The notes: generated by a model not told the origin, from the letters alone. A stretch of DNA of 64,000 bases from Pseudomonas sp. FEN (GCF_904067045.1 NZ_CAJFDC010000007.1:372001-436000); one strand, 5' to 3'. Positions 35,389 to 48,452 are shown, counted from the stretch's first letter. Made by a program: numbers and translations.

Positions 35389-38300
35389 TCAATGCCAGTT
35401 AGCGGCGAGCACAGGGGCCAAAGCTGCTTGTTCGTTCGCGCTCAGGGCCGATAGGCTGGTCTGCCCCGCACTCGGTGGCGCGAAAGCCGCCATCGCACTG
35501 ACCAGGTTATCGACTTGACTCGCGAGTAATACCTTGCCATCGCCTGCCTGAATTTGCCCCACTTGATTCGTCGGTGCGACATACCAGTTCGCGATCGTTT
35601 CGGTATCCGAGGTACCCATAATGTTGATCACCAGATCATTGCCGTTGTGTTGGAACCAGAGCTGATCTGCCTTGATATCCGCCGCGTATTGAAGACGATC
35701 CGTACTACCCGCGACGACCTGGTCGTTGATTCGATCTGCTCCGGCGCCGCGCGCAACCGCATACGTATCGCCACCGCTGCCGGTGGTGAAGGTCGCCAGC
35801 CCATTGGGTCGATCCAGTGTATGGGTACCATTGGCATCGAAAACCTGAACTAGCAAGTGACCATCAGCGTTAAACGTATCGCTGCCATAAGAACCATCGC
35901 TGGCAGTCCAGTGATCCCCAGTCACGACGCCAAGGGTGTAGTAACGTGTGATGCGGTTACCTTTGCCGTCGTCCGCATCGGTAGATATCAAGCTACCGTC
36001 GCTGGCAAGAGCGATATTGACGACATTAGACAAATTCCATACGGTGCCATCGGCAAATTGCACCTGCTGTACCGGGTTGTAAGGATTCGCCGAATTACCC
36101 TGGTAGAAGAAACCGCTGATCGTGATCTTGTCAGTGGTGCCGGCGATGCTCAGCTCCAGCGCGCCATTACTGACGCCCGTCTGACTGTCATAGACTTGCC
36201 GAAGCACTACATCGCTTGGGGCCACACCCACCTTGAACTGCAAGGTATTGAGCTTGTTGACCGTGGTGTCGTAGCTGATCGTCACCAGATCCTGGCCGTC
36301 GCCACGACCGAACAGAAAGGTGTTGTTGCCAGTCCCGCCAGTCAGGGTGTCGTTGCCGGCGCCACCATCCAGCACGTCATTGCCCGCGCCACCGTCGAGG
36401 GTGTCGTTACCCGCTCCCCCCAGTAGGGTGTCGTTGCCGTCACCACCGTACAACACATCGTTGCCATCGCCGCCATCGACCAGATCGTTGCCGGCTGCCC
36501 CGTTGAGGGTGTCGTTGCCCAGCCCGCCGGTCAACGTATCGTCGGCCGACGTGCCGCGGATGTTGTCGTCGCCAGCCGTGCCAGCCAGCAGCGTGGCGGT
36601 GATGGTGGCCATATTCCAGGTGGTGCCGTCAGCAAATTGCACCTGCTGCACCGGGTTGTAGGGATTGGCCGTGCTGTCGGTATAGAAGAAACCACTGATC
36701 GTGATCTTGTCAGTGGTGCCGGCGATGCTCAGCTCCAGCGCGCCGTTACTGACGCCCGTCTGGCTGTCATAGACCTGCCGAAGCACTACATCGCTGGGGG
36801 CCACACCCGCCTTGAACTGCAAGGTATTGAGCTTGTTGACCGTGGTGTCGTAGCTGATCGTCACCAGATCCTGGCCGTCGCCACGACCGAACAAGAAGGT
36901 GTTGTTGCCAGTCCCGCCAATCAATGTGTCGTTACCGGCGCCGCCATCCAGCACGTCATCTCCCGCGCCACCGTCGAGGGTGTCGTTACCCGTTCCCCCC
37001 AGTAGGGTGTCGTTGCCGTCACCACCGTACAACACATCGTTACCGTCGCCGCCATCGACCAGATCGTTGCCGCCCGCCCCGTTGAGGGTGTCGTTGCCCA
37101 ACCCGCCGGTCAACGTGTCGTTAGCTGATGTGCCGCGGATGTTGTCGTCGCCGGCCGTGCCGGCCAGCAGCGTGGTGGTGATAGCTGCCATATTCCAAAT
37201 CGTGCCGTCAGCAAATTGCACCTGCTGGACCGGATTGTAGGGATTGGCCGTGCTATCGGTATAGAAGAAACCACTGATCGTGATTTTGTCAGTAGTGCCG
37301 GCGATACTTAACTCCAGCGCGCCGTTACTGACTCCCATCTGGCTGTCATAGACTTGCCGAACCACTACATCGCTTGGGGCTACACCCGCCTTGAACTGCA
37401 AGGTATTGAACTTGCTGACCGTGGTGTCGTAACTGAGCATCACCAGATCCTGGCCGTCGCCACGACCGAACAAGAAGGTGTTGTTGCCAGTCCCGCCAAT
37501 CAATGTGTCGTTGCCGGCGCCGCCATCCAGCACGTCATCGCCCGCACCACCGTCCAGGGTGTCGTTACCCGCACCGCCCAGAAGCGTGTCGTTGCCGTCA
37601 CCACCGTACAACACATCGTTACCATCGCCGCCATCGACCAGATCGTTGCCGCCCGCCCCGTTGAGGGTGTCGTTGCCCAACCCGCCAGTTAACGTATCGT
37701 CGGCCGACGTGCCACGGAGGTTGTCATCGCCGGCCGTGCCGGCCAGCAGCGTGGCGGTAATAGCGGCCATATCCCAGGTCGTGCCGTCAGCAAATTGCAC
37801 CTGCTGGACCGGGTTGTAGGGATTGGCCGTGCTATCGGTATAGAAGAAACCGCTGATCGTGATCTTGTCAGTGGTGCCGACGATGCTCAACTCCAGGCCC
37901 ACGTTAGGTCCAAAGTTCGGGTCGTACACCTGCTTCAGCACCACATCGCTTGGCGCAACACCCGCCTTGAACTGCAACGTATTGAGCTTGCCGACCGTGG
38001 CGTCGTAGGTGTACGTCACCTGGTCCTGGCCATCACCGCGACCGAACAGGTAGGTGTTGTTGCCAGTCCCGCCATTCAGTGTGTCGTTGCCAGCACCGCC
38101 ATCCAGCACGTCGTTGCCCGCGCCTGCGTCAAGGAAGTCGTTACCCGCTCCCCCCAGCAGGGTGTCGTTACCGTCACCACCGTACAACACATCGTTGCCA
38201 TCGCCACCATCGACCAGATCGTTGCCCGCCGCCCCGTTGAGGGTGTCGTTGCCCAGTCCACCGGTTAACGTATCGTCGGCCGACGTGCCGCGGAGGTTGT

Positions 38301-41300
38301 CGTCGCCAGCCGTGCCGGCCAGCAGTGCGGTGGTGATAGCGGCCATATTCCACGTGGTGCCGTCAGCAAATTGCACTTGCTGTACCGGGTTGTAGGGATT
38401 AGCCGTGCTGTCGCTATAGAAAAAACCGCTGATCGTGATCTTGTCGGTGGTGCCGGCGATGCTCAACTCCAGGCCCGTGTTAGGTCCGAAGTTCGGGTCG
38501 TACACCTGCTTCAGCATCACGTCGCTTGGCGCGACACCCGCTTTGAACTGCACCGTATTGAGTTTGCCGACCGTGGCGTCGTAGGTGTATACCACCTGGT
38601 CCTGGCCATCACCGCGACCGAACAGGTAGGTGTTGTTGCCGGTCCCGCCATTCAGCGTGTCATTGCCGGTGCCGCCATCCAGCACGTCGTTACCCGCGCC
38701 ACCATCAAGGGAGTCGTTACCCGCTCCCCCCAGCAGGGTGTCGTTGCCGGCCGCCCCGCTGAGGGTGTCGTTACCCAGCCCGCCGCTCAATATATCGTCG
38801 GCCGACGTGCCGCGAAGGTTGTCGTCGCCAGCCGTGCCCGCAAACAGCGCGGCGGTGATAGCGGCCATATCCCAGGTGGTGCCGTCAGCAAATTGCACCT
38901 GCTGGACCGGGTTGTAGGGATTGGCCGTACTGTCGTTATAGAAGAAACCGCTGATCGTGATCTTGTCGGTGGTGCCGGCGATACTCAACTCCAAGCCCGC
39001 GTTAGAACCGAAGTTCGTGTCGTATACCTGCTTCAGCATCACATCGCTTGGCGCGACACCTGCCTTGAATTGCAATGTATTGAGCTTGTCGACCGTGGCG
39101 TCGTAGGTGTACACCACCTGGTCCTGGCCATCACCGCGACCGAACAGGTAGGTGTTGTTGCCAGTCCCGCCATTCAGCGTGTCGTTGCCAGTGCCGCCAT
39201 CAAGCACGTCGTTACCCGCACCACCATCAAGGGAGTCGTTACCCGCTCCCCCCAGCAGGGTGTCGTTGCCGGCCGCCCCGCTGAGGGTGTCGTTGCCCAG
39301 CCCGCCGGTCAACATATCGTCGGCTGACGTGCCGCGGATGTTTTGGTCGCCAGCTTTGTCGGCCATGCCGGCCAGCAGTGCGGTGGTGATAGCGGCCATA
39401 TTCCACGTGGTGCCGTCAGCAAATTGCACCTGCTGCACCGGGTTGTAGGGATTGGCCGTGCTGTCGTTATAGAAGAAACCGCTGATCGTGATCTTGTCGG
39501 TGGTCCCGGCGATGCTCAACTCCAGGCCCGCGTTAGATCCGAAGTTCGGATCGTACACCTGCTTCAGCACCACGTCGCTTGGCGCGACCCCCGCTTTGAA
39601 CTGCAATGTATTGAGCTTGCCAACCGTGGAGTCGTAGGTGTACAGCACCTGGTCCTGGCCATCACCGCGACCGAACAGGTAGGTGTTGTTGCCAGTCCCG
39701 CCATTCAGTGTGTCGTTGCCGGCACCGCCATCAAGCACATCGTTGCCCGCGCCACCATCAAGGGAGTCGTTACCCGCTCCCCCCAGCAGGGTGTCATTGC
39801 CAGCGGCCCCGCTGAGGGTGTCGTTACCCAGCCCGCCGCTCAACATATCGTCGGCCGATGTGCCGCGGAGGTTGTCGTCGCCAGCCGTGCCCGCAAAGAG
39901 CGTGGCGGTGATAGCGGCCAGATCCCAGGTGGTGCCGTCGGCAAATTGCACTTGCTGGACCGGGTTGTAGGGATTGGCCGGGTTGTCGTTGTAGAAGAAA
40001 CCACTGATCGTGATCTTGTCAGTGGTGCCGGCGATGCTCAACTCCAACGCGCCGTTACTGCCTCCCATCTGGTTGTCATAGACTTGCCGAACCACTACAT
40101 CGCTTGGGGCGACCCCCGCCTTGAACTGCAATGTATTGAGCTTGTCGACAGTGGCGTCATAGCTGATCGTTACCACATCCTGGCCGTCGCCACGACCGAA
40201 CAGGTAGGTGTTGTTGCCGGTCCCACCAATCAGTGTGTCATTGCCGGTTCCGCCATCCAGCACGTCATTGCCCGCGCCACCGTCGAGCAAGTCGTTACCC
40301 GCACCGCCCAGCAGGGTGTCGTTGCCGGCAGCCCCGCTGAGGGTGTCGTTGCCCAACCCGCCGCTCAACATATCGTCGGCCGACGTGCCACGGATGTTGT
40401 CGTCGCCGGCCGTGCCCGCAAACAGCGTGGCGGTGATGGCGGCCATATCCCAGGTGGTGCCGTCAGCAAATTGCACCTGCTGCACCGGGTTGTAGGGATT
40501 GGCCGTACTGTCGTTATAGAAGAAACCACTGATCGTGATCTTGTCGGTGGTGCCGGCGATGCTCAGCTCCAGCGCGCCGTTACTGCCGCCCATCTGGCTG
40601 TCATAGACTTGCCGAAGCACCACATCGCTTGGGGCCACACCTGTCTTGAACTGTAATGTATTGAGCTTGCCGACCGTAGTGTCGTAGCTGATCGTCACCA
40701 CATCCTGGCCATCGCCACGGCCGAACAGGAAGGTGTTGTTGCCGGTCCCGCCAGTCAGCGTGTCGTTGCCGGTGCCGCCATCCAGCACGTCATTGCCCGC
40801 GCCACCGTCGAGGGAGTCGTTCCCCGCGCCACCCAGCAGGGTATCGTTGCCGGCAGCCCCGTTGAGAGTGTCGTTGCCCAGCCCTCCGGTCAGCGTATCG
40901 TCGGCCGACGTGCCGCGGAGGTTGTCGTCGCCAGCCGTGCCCGCAAACAGCGTGGCGGTGATGGCGGCCATATCCCAGGTGGTGCCGTCAGCAAATTGCA
41001 CCTGCTGCACCGGGTTGTAGGGATTGGCCGTACTGTCGTTATAGAAGAAACCACTGATCGTGATCTTGTCGGTGGTGCCGGCGATGCTCAGCTCCAGCGC
41101 GCCGTTACTGCCGCCCATCTGGCTGTCATAGACTTGCCGAAGCACCACATCGCTTGGGGCCACACCTGTCTTGAACTGTAATGTATTGAGCTTGCCGACC
41201 GTAGTGTCGTAGCTGATCGTCACCACATCCTGGCCATCGCCACGGCCGAACAGGAAGGTGTTGTTGCCGGTCCCGCCAGTCAGCGTGTCGTTGCCGGTGC

Positions 41301-44300
41301 CGCCATCCAGCACGTCATTGCCCGCGCCACCGTCGAGGGAGTCGTTCCCCGCGCCACCCAGCAGGGTATCGTTGCCGGCAGCCCCGTTGAGAGTGTCGTT
41401 GCCCAGCCCTCCGGTCAGCGTATCGTCGGCCGACGTGCCGCGGAGGTTGTCGTCGCCAGCCGTGCCCGCAAACAGCGTGGCGGTGATGGTGGCCAGATCC
41501 CAGGTGGTGCCGTCAGCAAATTGCACCTGCTGCACCGGGTTGTAGGGAGTGGCCGTGCTGTCGTTATAGAAGAAACCGCTAATCGTGATCTTGTCGGTGG
41601 TGCCGGCGATGCTCAACTCCAGGCCCACGTTAGAACCGACGTTCGGGTCGTTCACCTGCTTCAGCACCACATCGCTTGGCGCAACACCCGCCTTGAATTG
41701 CAATGTATTGAGCTTGTCGACCGTAGTGTCGTAGCTGATCATCACCACATCCTGGCCGTCGCCGCGACCGAACAGGTAGGTGTTGTTGCCGGTCCCGCCA
41801 GTCAGTGTGTCGTTGCCGGTGCCGCCATCCAGCACGTCGTTGCCCGCGCCACCGTCGAGAGAGTCGTTGCCCGCTCCACCCAGCAGGGTGTCGTTACCGT
41901 CACCACCGTACAACACATCGTTGCCGTCGCCGCCATCGACCAGATCGTTGCCGGCCGCCCCGTTGAGGGTGTCGTTGCCCAGCCCACCGGTCAACGTGTC
42001 GTCGGCCGATGTACCGCGAATGTTGTCGTCGCCAGCCGTGCCTGCAAACAGCGAGGCAGTGATGGCGGCCATATCCCAGGTCGTGCCGTCAGCAAATTGC
42101 ACCTGTTGTATCGGGTTGTAGGGACTGGCCGGGCTGTCGTTATAGAAGAAACCGCTAATCGTGATCTTGTCGGAGGTCCCGGCGATGCTCAACTCCAAGC
42201 CCGCATTAGGTCCGACGCTCGGGTCGTACACCTGCTTTAGCACCACGTCGCTTGGCGCGACCCCCGCCTTGAACTGCAAGGTATTGAGCTTGTCGACCGT
42301 GGAGTCGTAACTGATCGTCACCACATCCTGGCCGTCGCCACGGCCGAACAGGTAGGTGTTGTTGCCGGTCCCGCCAGTCAGCGTGTCGTTGCCGGTGCCG
42401 CCATCCAGCACGTCGTTGCCTGCGCCGCCGTCGAGGGAGTCGTTACCTGCTCCACCCAACAGGGTGTCGTTGCCGGCCGCCCCGTTGAGAGTGTCGTTGC
42501 CCAGCCCGCCGGACAACGTATCGTCGGTCGACGTGCCGCGTAGGTTGTCGTCACCAGCCGTACCGGCCAGCAGCGTGGCGGTGATAGCGGCCAGATCCCA
42601 CGTGGTGCCATCGGCAAATTGCACTTGCTGGACCGGGTTGTAGGGATTGGCCGGGCTGTCGTTATAGAAGAAACCACTGATCGTGATCTTGTCAGTGGTG
42701 CCGGCGATGCTCAACTCCAGGGCGCCGTTACCGCCTCCCATTTGGCTGTCATAGACTTGCCGAAGCACCACATCGCTTGGCGCGACACCCGCCTTGAACT
42801 GCAACGTATTGAGCTTGTTGACCGTGGTGTCGTAGCTGATCGTCACCACATCCTGGCCGTCGCCACGACCGAACAGGAAGGTGTTGTTGCCGGTCCCGCC
42901 AGTCAGTGTGTCGTTGCCGGTGCCGCCATCCAGTACGTCGTTGCCCGCGCCACCGTCGAGGGAGTCGTTCCCCGCGCCACCCAGTAGGGTATCGTTGCCG
43001 GCCGCCCCGTTGAGAGTGTCGTTGCCTAGCCCGCCGCTCAACGTGTCGTCGGTCGACGTGCCGCGGATGTTGTCGTCGCCAGCCGTACCGGCCAGCAGCG
43101 TGGCGGTGATAGCGGCCAGATCCCAGGTGGTGCCGTCGGCAAATTGCACTTGCTGGACCGGGTTGTAGGGATTGGCCGGGCTGTCGTTATAGAAGAAACC
43201 ACTGATCGTGATCTTGTCAGTGGTGCCGGCGATGCTCAACTCCAGAGCGCCGTTACCGCCTCCCATCTGGCTGTCATAGACTTGCCGAAGCACCACATCG
43301 CTTGGGGCCACCCCCGCCTTGAACTGCAACGTATTGAGGTTACCGACCGTGGCGTCGTAGTTGACCGTCACCAGATCCTGGCCGTCACCACGACCGAACA
43401 GGTAGGTGTTGTTGCCAGTCCCGCCAATCAATGTGTCGTTGCCGGCACCGCCATCCAGCACGTCATTGCCCGCGCCACCGTCGAGGAAGTCGTTACCCGC
43501 TCCCCCCAGCAGGGTGTCGTTGCCGTCACCACCGTACAACGTATCGTTGCCGTCGCCGCCATCGACCAGATCGTTACCGCCCGCCCCGTTGAGGGTGTCG
43601 TTACCCAACCCACCGGTCAACGTGTCGTTAGCTGATGTGCCGCGGATGTTGTCGTCGCCGGCCGTGCCGGCCAGCAGCGTGGTGGTGATAGCTGCCATAC
43701 TCCAGGTCGTGCCATCAGCAAATTGCACCTGCTGGACCGGGTTGTAGGGATTGGCCGTGCTGTCGTTATAGAAGAAGCCACTGATCGTAATCTTGTCAGT
43801 GGTGCCGGCGATGCTCAACTCCAGGGCGCCGTTACCGCCTCCCATCTGGCTGTCATAGACTTGCCGAAGCACCACATCGCTTGGGGCCACCCCCGCCTTG
43901 AACTGCAAGGTATTGAGGTTACCGACCGTGGCGTCGTAGTTGACCGTCACCAGATCCTGGCCGTCGCCACGACCGAACAGGTAGGTGTTGTTGCCGGTCC
44001 CACCAATCAGTGTGTCGTTGCCGGCACCGCCATCCAGCACGTCATTGCCCGCGCCACCGTCGAGGAAGTCGTTACCCGCTCCCCCCAGCAGGGTGTCGTT
44101 GCCGTCACCACCGTACAACGTATCGTTGCCGTCGCCGCCATCGACCAGATCGTTGCCGTCTGCACCGTTGAGGGTGTCGTTGCCCAACCCGCCGGTCAAC
44201 GTGTCGTTAGCTGATGTGCCGCGGACGTTGTCATCGCCGGCTGTACCGGCCAGCAGTGCGGTGGTGATAGCGGCCATATCCCAGGTGGTGCCGTCAGCAA

Positions 44301-47300
44301 ATTGCACCTGCTGCACCGGGTTGTAGGGATTGGCCGTGCTGTCGCTATAGAAGAAACCACTGATCGTGATCTTGTCAGTGGTCCCGGCGATACTCAACTC
44401 CAGGCCCACGTTAGGTCCGAAGCTCGGGTCGTACACCTGCTTCAGCATCACGTCGCTTGGCGCGACACCCGCTTTGAACTGCAATGTATTGAGCTTGCCG
44501 ATCGTGGTGTCATAGGTGTACGCGACCTGGTCCTGGCCATCGCCACGGCCGAACAGGTAGGTGTTGTTGCCGGTCCCGCCATTCAGCGTGTCGTTGCCGG
44601 TCCCGCCATCCAGCACGTCGTTGCCCGCGCCTGCGTCAAGGAAGTCGTTACCCGCCCCCCCCAGCAGAGTGTCGTTGCCGTCACCACCGTACAACACATC
44701 GTTGCCATCGCCACCATCGACCAGATCGTTGCCGCCTGCGCCGTTGAGGGTGTCGTTACCCAGCCCACCGGTCAACGTATCGTCGGCCGACGTGCCGCGG
44801 AGGTTGTCGTCGCCAGCCGTGCCGGCCAGCAGTGCGGTGGTGATAGCGGCCATATTCCAGGTGGTGCCGTCAGCAAATTGCACCTGCTGGACCGGGTTGT
44901 AGGGATTCGCTGTGCTGTCGCTATAGAAGAAACCACTGATCGTGATCTTGTCGGTGGTCCCGGCGATGCTCAACTCCAGGCCCGTGTTAGGTCCGAAGTT
45001 CGGGTCGTACACCTGCTTCAGCATCACGTCGCTTGGCGCGACCCCCGCCTTGAACTGCAAGGTATTGAGCTTGCCGACCGTGGCGTCGTAGGTGTACCCC
45101 ACCTGGTCCTGGCCATCGCCACGGCCGAACAGGTAGGTGTTATTGCCGGTCCCGCCATTCAGCGTGTCGTTGCCGGTGCCGCCATCCAGTACGTCGTTGC
45201 CCGCGCCGCCGTCGAGGGAGTCGTTACCCGCGCCGCCACTGAGAATGTCGTCGCCACTACCGCCGATTAACGTATCGTTTGCGTTCTGCCCTAACAATAT
45301 ATCGGCGTTCGCTGTTCCGCTGACGTAGCCGGTCACCAGGCTCACATTCATTTCGGTCAGTACGGCTTGTAAGTCCGCATTACCCGCGGCAGATTGCACC
45401 CATGTACGCAAGGTGCCGAGCCCATCCCAACCCTGTTGAAATAACTGTTTACCGGCAGCCTGATCCAATTCAATCAGATCGTAATACGCATTTTTTGCGT
45501 CGGTTTTTTTTGCTGTTTCGAGCTTGGTATTCAACCCCGAAAAATCAAGGAAAAAACCCGTTTGCGCATCAAAATTTAACTGGATGCTATCCATGTACGG
45601 CTTCAAGCGCGTTTGCAGCAGCAACCCTTGGTACACCGATTGGCGCAGCGTATCATACGATTGGTTGATGGCATCGATCTGCGGTTGCTGCAACACTAAA
45701 TTATCGCTGTTTATCACCAGCGGATCCGCCGCTCCCGCGCCGCTGAACGCATTTTGAAGACTGTAGGTGAGGCTGCCGATCTGTAGCGTTGTCGTAACGG
45801 CGTCGGTGTTGCCGTCGCTGTTGGCATCTTGTGAACTCAATGAAAAATTAAAGAATTGTTGGTGGTTAAAGATCTCCAGAATACGAGTTTTTGCCAGTGC
45901 TTCCAGTTTGGTATTGTCACTGAAGCGACCCACGGTCAATTCGCTGCCATCGTACTGGCTACCTTGGTAGTTCACGACAAAATCGACATTACGCTGAAGA
46001 GTATTTCCACCCCAAGAATAAGTGAACTGCGTACTGTCGAGTCGATTCACCCAATCCTGCATCAGCGTGTTGGAGTTAGCCCATCCACCCAACAGGGTAT
46101 CGAGCAAGGCCAGTTGTTGATCACGCGTGGTGGCTTGGTCGTACTGACGCAATATCGCTTCCAAGCCTGTAGACTGGGTCGCTGCCTCACGCAAATCGCG
46201 CACAGCACCCGAACCTTGTATGTTCGGCAAATCCTGCTCAGCGGCGGGAATCGGCAGCGCCGGGAATTGGCGATAGAACGGATTAGAGGCAAGATTTAAA
46301 TTGGCCGCTGCAGACAACACATCGGCGCTGGTATTGTCGTTCCAGGTAAAACTGCCTTTTGCGGTTTCGATATTGCCGTTGCCGAGATTAAGTGAGACCG
46401 CTTGGTTGCTCAGATTGATTGATTTGATGCCGACCACGCCATTCGGGCCGGTGATTGCATCCAGCGAGATCAACTCTCCCGGATCGGTGATGCCATTGCT
46501 ATTGGTGTCCTTCCAAATTTTCAGCTGTGACCACTGCGCATCGCTCGAATCAATTTTACCATCGTGGTTGCTATCGAGGTCGGCGAGTGCATCGAAACCG
46601 TTGAGCGCTTTGGTGCCGTCGCTTTTTACATACGCATCACCAAATAACTCGGTACCGTTATCGATTTGGCCATTGCCATTTTTATCGATAACCAGAAAAC
46701 CATCCGTAGGCGCTATCCAGCCCGTACCGGTTTTAGTTCCGCTGCCATCTGCGTCGAATAATACCTGGCCATTGGCAGGCAGGGTTTCGATGCCGTTGCC
46801 ATTGAGATCGAGCGCCAGTGGATCGCGGCGCGGGACGAATTGCACTGCACGCTGAAAAAAAGCATTTGTATTTGGGTCAACTCCTAGACGATCTAGGATG
46901 TTATTCCCATCATAAATTTTATCAAGAATTTTATGATCAAAAACCAAATCATGCAGCAAAGCAAGAGCGATATTTATTATACCAGGATCAGTTTCCGACT
47001 GGGGGGCCGACGCACTTAAACCTTCCAAATAGTTTCCTCTGGCATATATTGCCCGCATTCTATTTAGCTCAACCTCTGTCTCCGGCGGAGCTCTATAGGT
47101 CAAATCAAATGGAACAGTAGCGCTATACCACCCACCATCGGAATAATTATATGTGAAACCCTGTATCGCATCGGGATCAACATACCCACCCAATTGTTCG
47201 CTATGTACTATCGCGCCTATGACGCTGGCTACCTTCGCCCCTACCACAGCATTTACTGCGGTCGTAGTAGACGTTTTTGCTACTTGTTTTAACACCCAGT

Positions 47301-47313
47301 CCTGAATTGACAT
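35389..47313 (-). CDS. Giant RTX protein with FrpC-like self-processing module and 17 repeat modules
   Basis: A 3974-residue type I secretion substrate. Residues 1-163 are unique and lack a signal peptide. At Asp164-Pro165 begins [19 protein letters not shown], followed by EF-hand-like loops ([16 protein letters not shown] near 210, [20 protein letters not shown] near 246, [13 protein letters not shown] near 269). This matches the Ca-dependent Asp-Pro self-cleaving module of Neisseria FrpC. Residues about 345-660 are helical and unique. From about 669 to 3760 there are 17 modules, each a block of GGxGNDxLxGG nonapeptides plus a beta-rich unit starting [15 protein letters not shown] (HCBP-related domain). 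The last ~210 residues end [21 protein letters not shown] minus one, a non-cleaved C-terminal secretion signal region. It is probably an adhesin, but function is not proven. Confidence 0.93.
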   Translation of the reverse strand: MSIQDWVLKQVAKTSTTTAVNAVVGAKVASVIGAIVHSEQLGGYVDPDAIQGFTYNYSDGGWYSATVPFDLTYRAPPETEVELNRMRAIYARGNYLEGLSASAPQSETDPGIINIALALLHDLVFDHKILDKIYDGNNILDRLGVDPNTNAFFQRAVQFVPRRDPLALDLNGNGIETLPANGQVLFDADGSGTKTGTGWIAPTDGFLVIDKNGNGQIDNGTELFGDAYVKSDGTKALNGFDALADLDSNHDGKIDSSDAQWSQLKIWKDTNSNGITDPGELISLDAITGPNGVVGIKSINLSNQAVSLNLGNGNIETAKGSFTWNDNTSADVLSAAANLNLASNPFYRQFPALPIPAAEQDLPNIQGSGAVRDLREAATQSTGLEAILRQYDQATTRDQQLALLDTLLGGWANSNTLMQDWVNRLDSTQFTYSWGGNTLQRNVDFVVNYQGSQYDGSELTVGRFSDNTKLEALAKTRILEIFNHQQFFNFSLSSQDANSDGNTDAVTTTLQIGSLTYSLQNAFSGAGAADPLVINSDNLVLQQPQIDAINQSYDTLRQSVYQGLLLQTRLKPYMDSIQLNFDAQTGFFLDFSGLNTKLETAKKTDAKNAYYDLIELDQAAGKQLFQQGWDGLGTLRTWVQSAAGNADLQAVLTEMNVSLVTGYVSGTANADILLGQNANDTLIGGSGDDILSGGAGNDSLDGGAGNDVLDGGTGNDTLNGGTGNNTYLFGRGDGQDQVGYTYDATVGKLNTLQFKAGVAPSDVMLKQVYDPNFGPNTGLELSIAGTTDKITISGFFYSDSTANPYNPVQQVQFADGTTWNMAAITTALLAGTAGDDNLRGTSADDTLTGGLGNDTLNGAGGNDLVDGGDGNDVLYGGDGNDTLLGGAGNDFLDAGAGNDVLDGGTGNDTLNGGTGNNTYLFGRGDGQDQVAYTYDTTIGKLNTLQFKAGVAPSDVMLKQVYDPSFGPNVGLELSIAGTTDKITISGFFYSDSTANPYNPVQQVQFADGTTWDMAAITTALLAGTAGDDNVRGTSANDTLTGGLGNDTLNGADGNDLVDGGDGNDTLYGGDGNDTLLGGAGNDFLDGGAGNDVLDGGAGNDTLIGGTGNNTYLFGRGDGQDLVTVNYDATVGNLNTLQFKAGVAPSDVVLRQVYDSQMGGGNGALELSIAGTTDKITISGFFYNDSTANPYNPVQQVQFADGTTWSMAAITTTLLAGTAGDDNIRGTSANDTLTGGLGNDTLNGAGGNDLVDGGDGNDTLYGGDGNDTLLGGAGNDFLDGGAGNDVLDGGAGNDTLIGGTGNNTYLFGRGDGQDLVTVNYDATVGNLNTLQFKAGVAPSDVVLRQVYDSQMGGGNGALELSIAGTTDKITISGFFYNDSPANPYNPVQQVQFADGTTWDLAAITATLLAGTAGDDNIRGTSTDDTLSGGLGNDTLNGAAGNDTLLGGAGNDSLDGGAGNDVLDGGTGNDTLTGGTGNNTFLFGRGDGQDVVTISYDTTVNKLNTLQFKAGVAPSDVVLRQVYDSQMGGGNGALELSIAGTTDKITISGFFYNDSPANPYNPVQQVQFADGTTWDLAAITATLLAGTAGDDNLRGTSTDDTLSGGLGNDTLNGAAGNDTLLGGAGNDSLDGGAGNDVLDGGTGNDTLTGGTGNNTYLFGRGDGQDVVTISYDSTVDKLNTLQFKAGVAPSDVVLKQVYDPSVGPNAGLELSIAGTSDKITISGFFYNDSPASPYNPIQQVQFADGTTWDMAAITASLFAGTAGDDNIRGTSADDTLTGGLGNDTLNGAAGNDLVDGGDGNDVLYGGDGNDTLLGGAGNDSLDGGAGNDVLDGGTGNDTLTGGTGNNTYLFGRGDGQDVVMISYDTTVDKLNTLQFKAGVAPSDVVLKQVNDPNVGSNVGLELSIAGTTDKITISGFFYNDSTATPYNPVQQVQFADGTTWDLATITATLFAGTAGDDNLRGTSADDTLTGGLGNDTLNGAAGNDTLLGGAGNDSLDGGAGNDVLDGGTGNDTLTGGTGNNTFLFGRGDGQDVVTISYDTTVGKLNTLQFKTGVAPSDVVLRQVYDSQMGGSNGALELSIAGTTDKITISGFFYNDSTANPYNPVQQVQFADGTTWDMAAITATLFAGTAGDDNLRGTSADDTLTGGLGNDTLNGAAGNDTLLGGAGNDSLDGGAGNDVLDGGTGNDTLTGGTGNNTFLFGRGDGQDVVTISYDTTVGKLNTLQFKTGVAPSDVVLRQVYDSQMGGSNGALELSIAGTTDKITISGFFYNDSTANPYNPVQQVQFADGTTWDMAAITATLFAGTAGDDNIRGTSADDMLSGGLGNDTLSGAAGNDTLLGGAGNDLLDGGAGNDVLDGGTGNDTLIGGTGNNTYLFGRGDGQDVVTISYDATVDKLNTLQFKAGVAPSDVVVRQVYDNQMGGSNGALELSIAGTTDKITISGFFYNDNPANPYNPVQQVQFADGTTWDLAAITATLFAGTAGDDNLRGTSADDMLSGGLGNDTLSGAAGNDTLLGGAGNDSLDGGAGNDVLDGGAGNDTLNGGTGNNTYLFGRGDGQDQVLYTYDSTVGKLNTLQFKAGVAPSDVVLKQVYDPNFGSNAGLELSIAGTTDKITISGFFYNDSTANPYNPVQQVQFADGTTWNMAAITTALLAGMADKAGDQNIRGTSADDMLTGGLGNDTLSGAAGNDTLLGGAGNDSLDGGAGNDVLDGGTGNDTLNGGTGNNTYLFGRGDGQDQVVYTYDATVDKLNTLQFKAGVAPSDVMLKQVYDTNFGSNAGLELSIAGTTDKITISGFFYNDSTANPYNPVQQVQFADGTTWDMAAITAALFAGTAGDDNLRGTSADDILSGGLGNDTLSGAAGNDTLLGGAGNDSLDGGAGNDVLDGGTGNDTLNGGTGNNTYLFGRGDGQDQVVYTYDATVGKLNTVQFKAGVAPSDVMLKQVYDPNFGPNTGLELSIAGTTDKITISGFFYSDSTANPYNPVQQVQFADGTTWNMAAITTALLAGTAGDDNLRGTSADDTLTGGLGNDTLNGAAGNDLVDGGDGNDVLYGGDGNDTLLGGAGNDFLDAGAGNDVLDGGAGNDTLNGGTGNNTYLFGRGDGQDQVTYTYDATVGKLNTLQFKAGVAPSDVVLKQVYDPNFGPNVGLELSIVGTTDKITISGFFYTDSTANPYNPVQQVQFADGTTWDMAAITATLLAGTAGDDNLRGTSADDTLTGGLGNDTLNGAGGNDLVDGGDGNDVLYGGDGNDTLLGGAGNDTLDGGAGDDVLDGGAGNDTLIGGTGNNTFLFGRGDGQDLVMLSYDTTVSKFNTLQFKAGVAPSDVVVRQVYDSQMGVSNGALELSIAGTTDKITISGFFYTDSTANPYNPVQQVQFADGTIWNMAAITTTLLAGTAGDDNIRGTSANDTLTGGLGNDTLNGAGGNDLVDGGDGNDVLYGGDGNDTLLGGTGNDTLDGGAGDDVLDGGAGNDTLIGGTGNNTFLFGRGDGQDLVTISYDTTVNKLNTLQFKAGVAPSDVVLRQVYDSQTGVSNGALELSIAGTTDKITISGFFYTDSTANPYNPVQQVQFADGTTWNMATITATLLAGTAGDDNIRGTSADDTLTGGLGNDTLNGAAGNDLVDGGDGNDVLYGGDGNDTLLGGAGNDTLDGGAGNDVLDGGAGNDTLTGGTGNNTFLFGRGDGQDLVTISYDTTVNKLNTLQFKVGVAPSDVVLRQVYDSQTGVSNGALELSIAGTTDKITISGFFYQGNSANPYNPVQQVQFADGTVWNLSNVVNIALASDGSLISTDADDGKGNRITRYYTLGVVTGDHWTASDGSYGSDTFNADGHLLVQVFDANGTHTLDRPNGLATFTTGSGGDTYAVARGAGADRINDQVVAGSTDRLQYAADIKADQLWFQHNGNDLVINIMGTSDTETIANWYVAPTNQVGQIQAGDGKVLLASQVDNLVSAMAAFAPPSAGQTSLSALSANEQAALAPVLAANWH
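36030..45250 (-). repeat. 17 tandem RTX modules (525 or 579 bp each)
   Basis: The word encoding FGRGDGQD recurs near 45107, 44530, 43958, 43380, 42855, 42328, 41750, 41228, 40700, 40180, 39650, 39121, 38600, 38021, 37450, 36871 and 36283. The period is 525 or 579 bp. The 54-bp difference is exactly two nonapeptides (LVDGGDGND and VLYGGDGND), so modules vary by whole repeat units. Two alternative versions of the beta unit alternate: one with VYDPNFGPN, one with [14 protein letters not shown]. Confidence 0.92.
40412..41486 (-). repeat. Two apparently identical adjacent 525-bp modules
   Basis: Reading from about 40412, the next 525 bases repeat without a difference that I could see until about 41486, where GATGGTGGCCAG replaces GATGGCGGCCAT. 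All other neighbouring modules differ at many synonymous sites. This is a very recent duplication or gene conversion, or an assembly artefact. Confidence 0.8.
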
Positions 47314-47495
47314 AATATCCCTATAAGAACAGACAAGACAATCGCTACGAGAACAAGAAATATAAAGCCAAAGAACGATGCGACAAAGTCAGAATAACGT
47401 CCCTCACCTTTAAATCGCCCTCTAGTAATAAGCTTCAAAAACCAGAGGCCTATCCTATACAAAATAATACCAAAAATCACATCCAGAATAATCAT
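47289..47495 (-). CDS. Small two-helix membrane protein overlapping the RTX start
   Basis: A 68-residue ORF with two hydrophobic segments (residues 2-18 and 42-62) separated by a basic loop [19 protein letters not shown] sits four bases before its ATG at 47495. Its last 25 bases overlap the start of the RTX gene, whose own ribosome site (TAGGGA) is weak, so RTX translation may depend on it. I do not recognise the family. The surrounding 1.1 kb is clearly AT-rich. Confidence 0.55.
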   Translation of the reverse strand: MIILDVIFGIILYRIGLWFLKLITRGRFKGEGRYSDFVASFFGFIFLVLVAIVLSVLIGILCQFRTGC

Positions 47496-48452
47496 TCGCC
47501 CCCCTGGCCATCATGAACTCTTCAAAGCAAGCACTTACAACTCCGACAACCAACCTATAGCAAACGCCCCTACTAATACACAAATCGCAAAAGCAGCCTC
47601 ACATAGAATTAATATCGCCTTAAAATATATAAGCCACCTATATTTTGCCACATATTCGCCACGCCGAGGAAAGCTAAAGCGACAGGAGCAAAATCGATTC
47701 TCATATAATCACCCCTGCAAACACTTGCATGAATGAGGTAACACCTTCCACTGTCATGCCCCCTAATTACTCAAAACAAATAGAAATAACAACGCACGCG
47801 ACACAAAAAAAGCAGTCGCAATAAGTAGCTCGTCATGCATACAAGCGGAAATTGTCCACTACTAAGATTAGATAAGGCTGGAGGCCTCGTGCGAAGCCCC
47901 CACTCCTTATATGGAGCTTTCTCTTCTTTTGTCAGAATTAGTATCGCCGGCCCAAGCGCGGAGCCTGCACTCATCACTGCCATCATAATACCAATTTCCA
48001 ACAAACCCATAGCGCGTCCCTCGCAGCGATAAACACTCGCATGAATTATCAAACCGCATACCCATCAACCTAAATGCAACTTATTAGCCCTCGCACAACC
48101 TCTTTAAAATTACGAGACGAGTCGCTGCCACACACAAAATACCCCCCAGCGTTATGACTCCTAACTCATGCATTACACCTTAAGATCAACAACAAAAGCT
48201 ATTTTTCAATGCATTCAATCTCGACACCAACAACGACACCTCGCCGAGCTTAGAATGCCACCTTAACGTCGTCGGTAATCATTTTGTTCAGCGCCTTAGG
48301 CCAAATACGCCAGAGGCGTGCTAGCATATTGCCTTCAAACCAGCACACTACGATACATTTTTTTGATTGACAAGCATCTCAGTCGTATATTTTAGAAATT
48401 CTTTTAACACTTAAAAATGATTTTATGCTCTGAAGGATCAGCTGCCTCCGCC
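47496..48452. other. AT-rich divergent region between RTX operon and glycosyltransferase
   Basis: Nearly 1 kb of low-GC DNA that must hold the promoters of the RTX operon (leftward) and the glycosyltransferase (rightward). It contains only short membrane-like minus-strand frames: 47771-48010 and a 49-codon stretch at about 47550-47705 ending AFAICVLVGAFAIGWLSEL, which lacks a normal start codon. The base composition differs from everything around it. Confidence 0.45.
47771..48010 (-). CDS. Possible small membrane protein
   Basis: A 79-codon ORF from the ATG at 48010, preceded by GAGGGA at good spacing. The N-terminus MGLLEIGIMMAVMSAGSALG is hydrophobic, then a charged KEEKAPYKEW segment and a hydrophobic Cys-rich end. 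No family is recognised. The ribosome site is the main support. Confidence 0.35.
   Translation of the reverse strand: MGLLEIGIMMAVMSAGSALGPAILILTKEEKAPYKEWGLRTRPPALSNLSSGQFPLVCMTSYLLRLLFLCRVRCYFYLF

Noticed and set aside
36320..45328. Many plus-strand frames rich in Pro, Ser and Val across the RTX gene
   Set aside because: They recur with the RTX module period and are mirror products of the GGxGNDxL codons; no ribosome sites.
35389..47313. Tandem repeats considered as a CRISPR array or satellite
   Set aside because: The period is 525-579 bp, the sequence is fully coding and the repeats translate to RTX nonapeptides.
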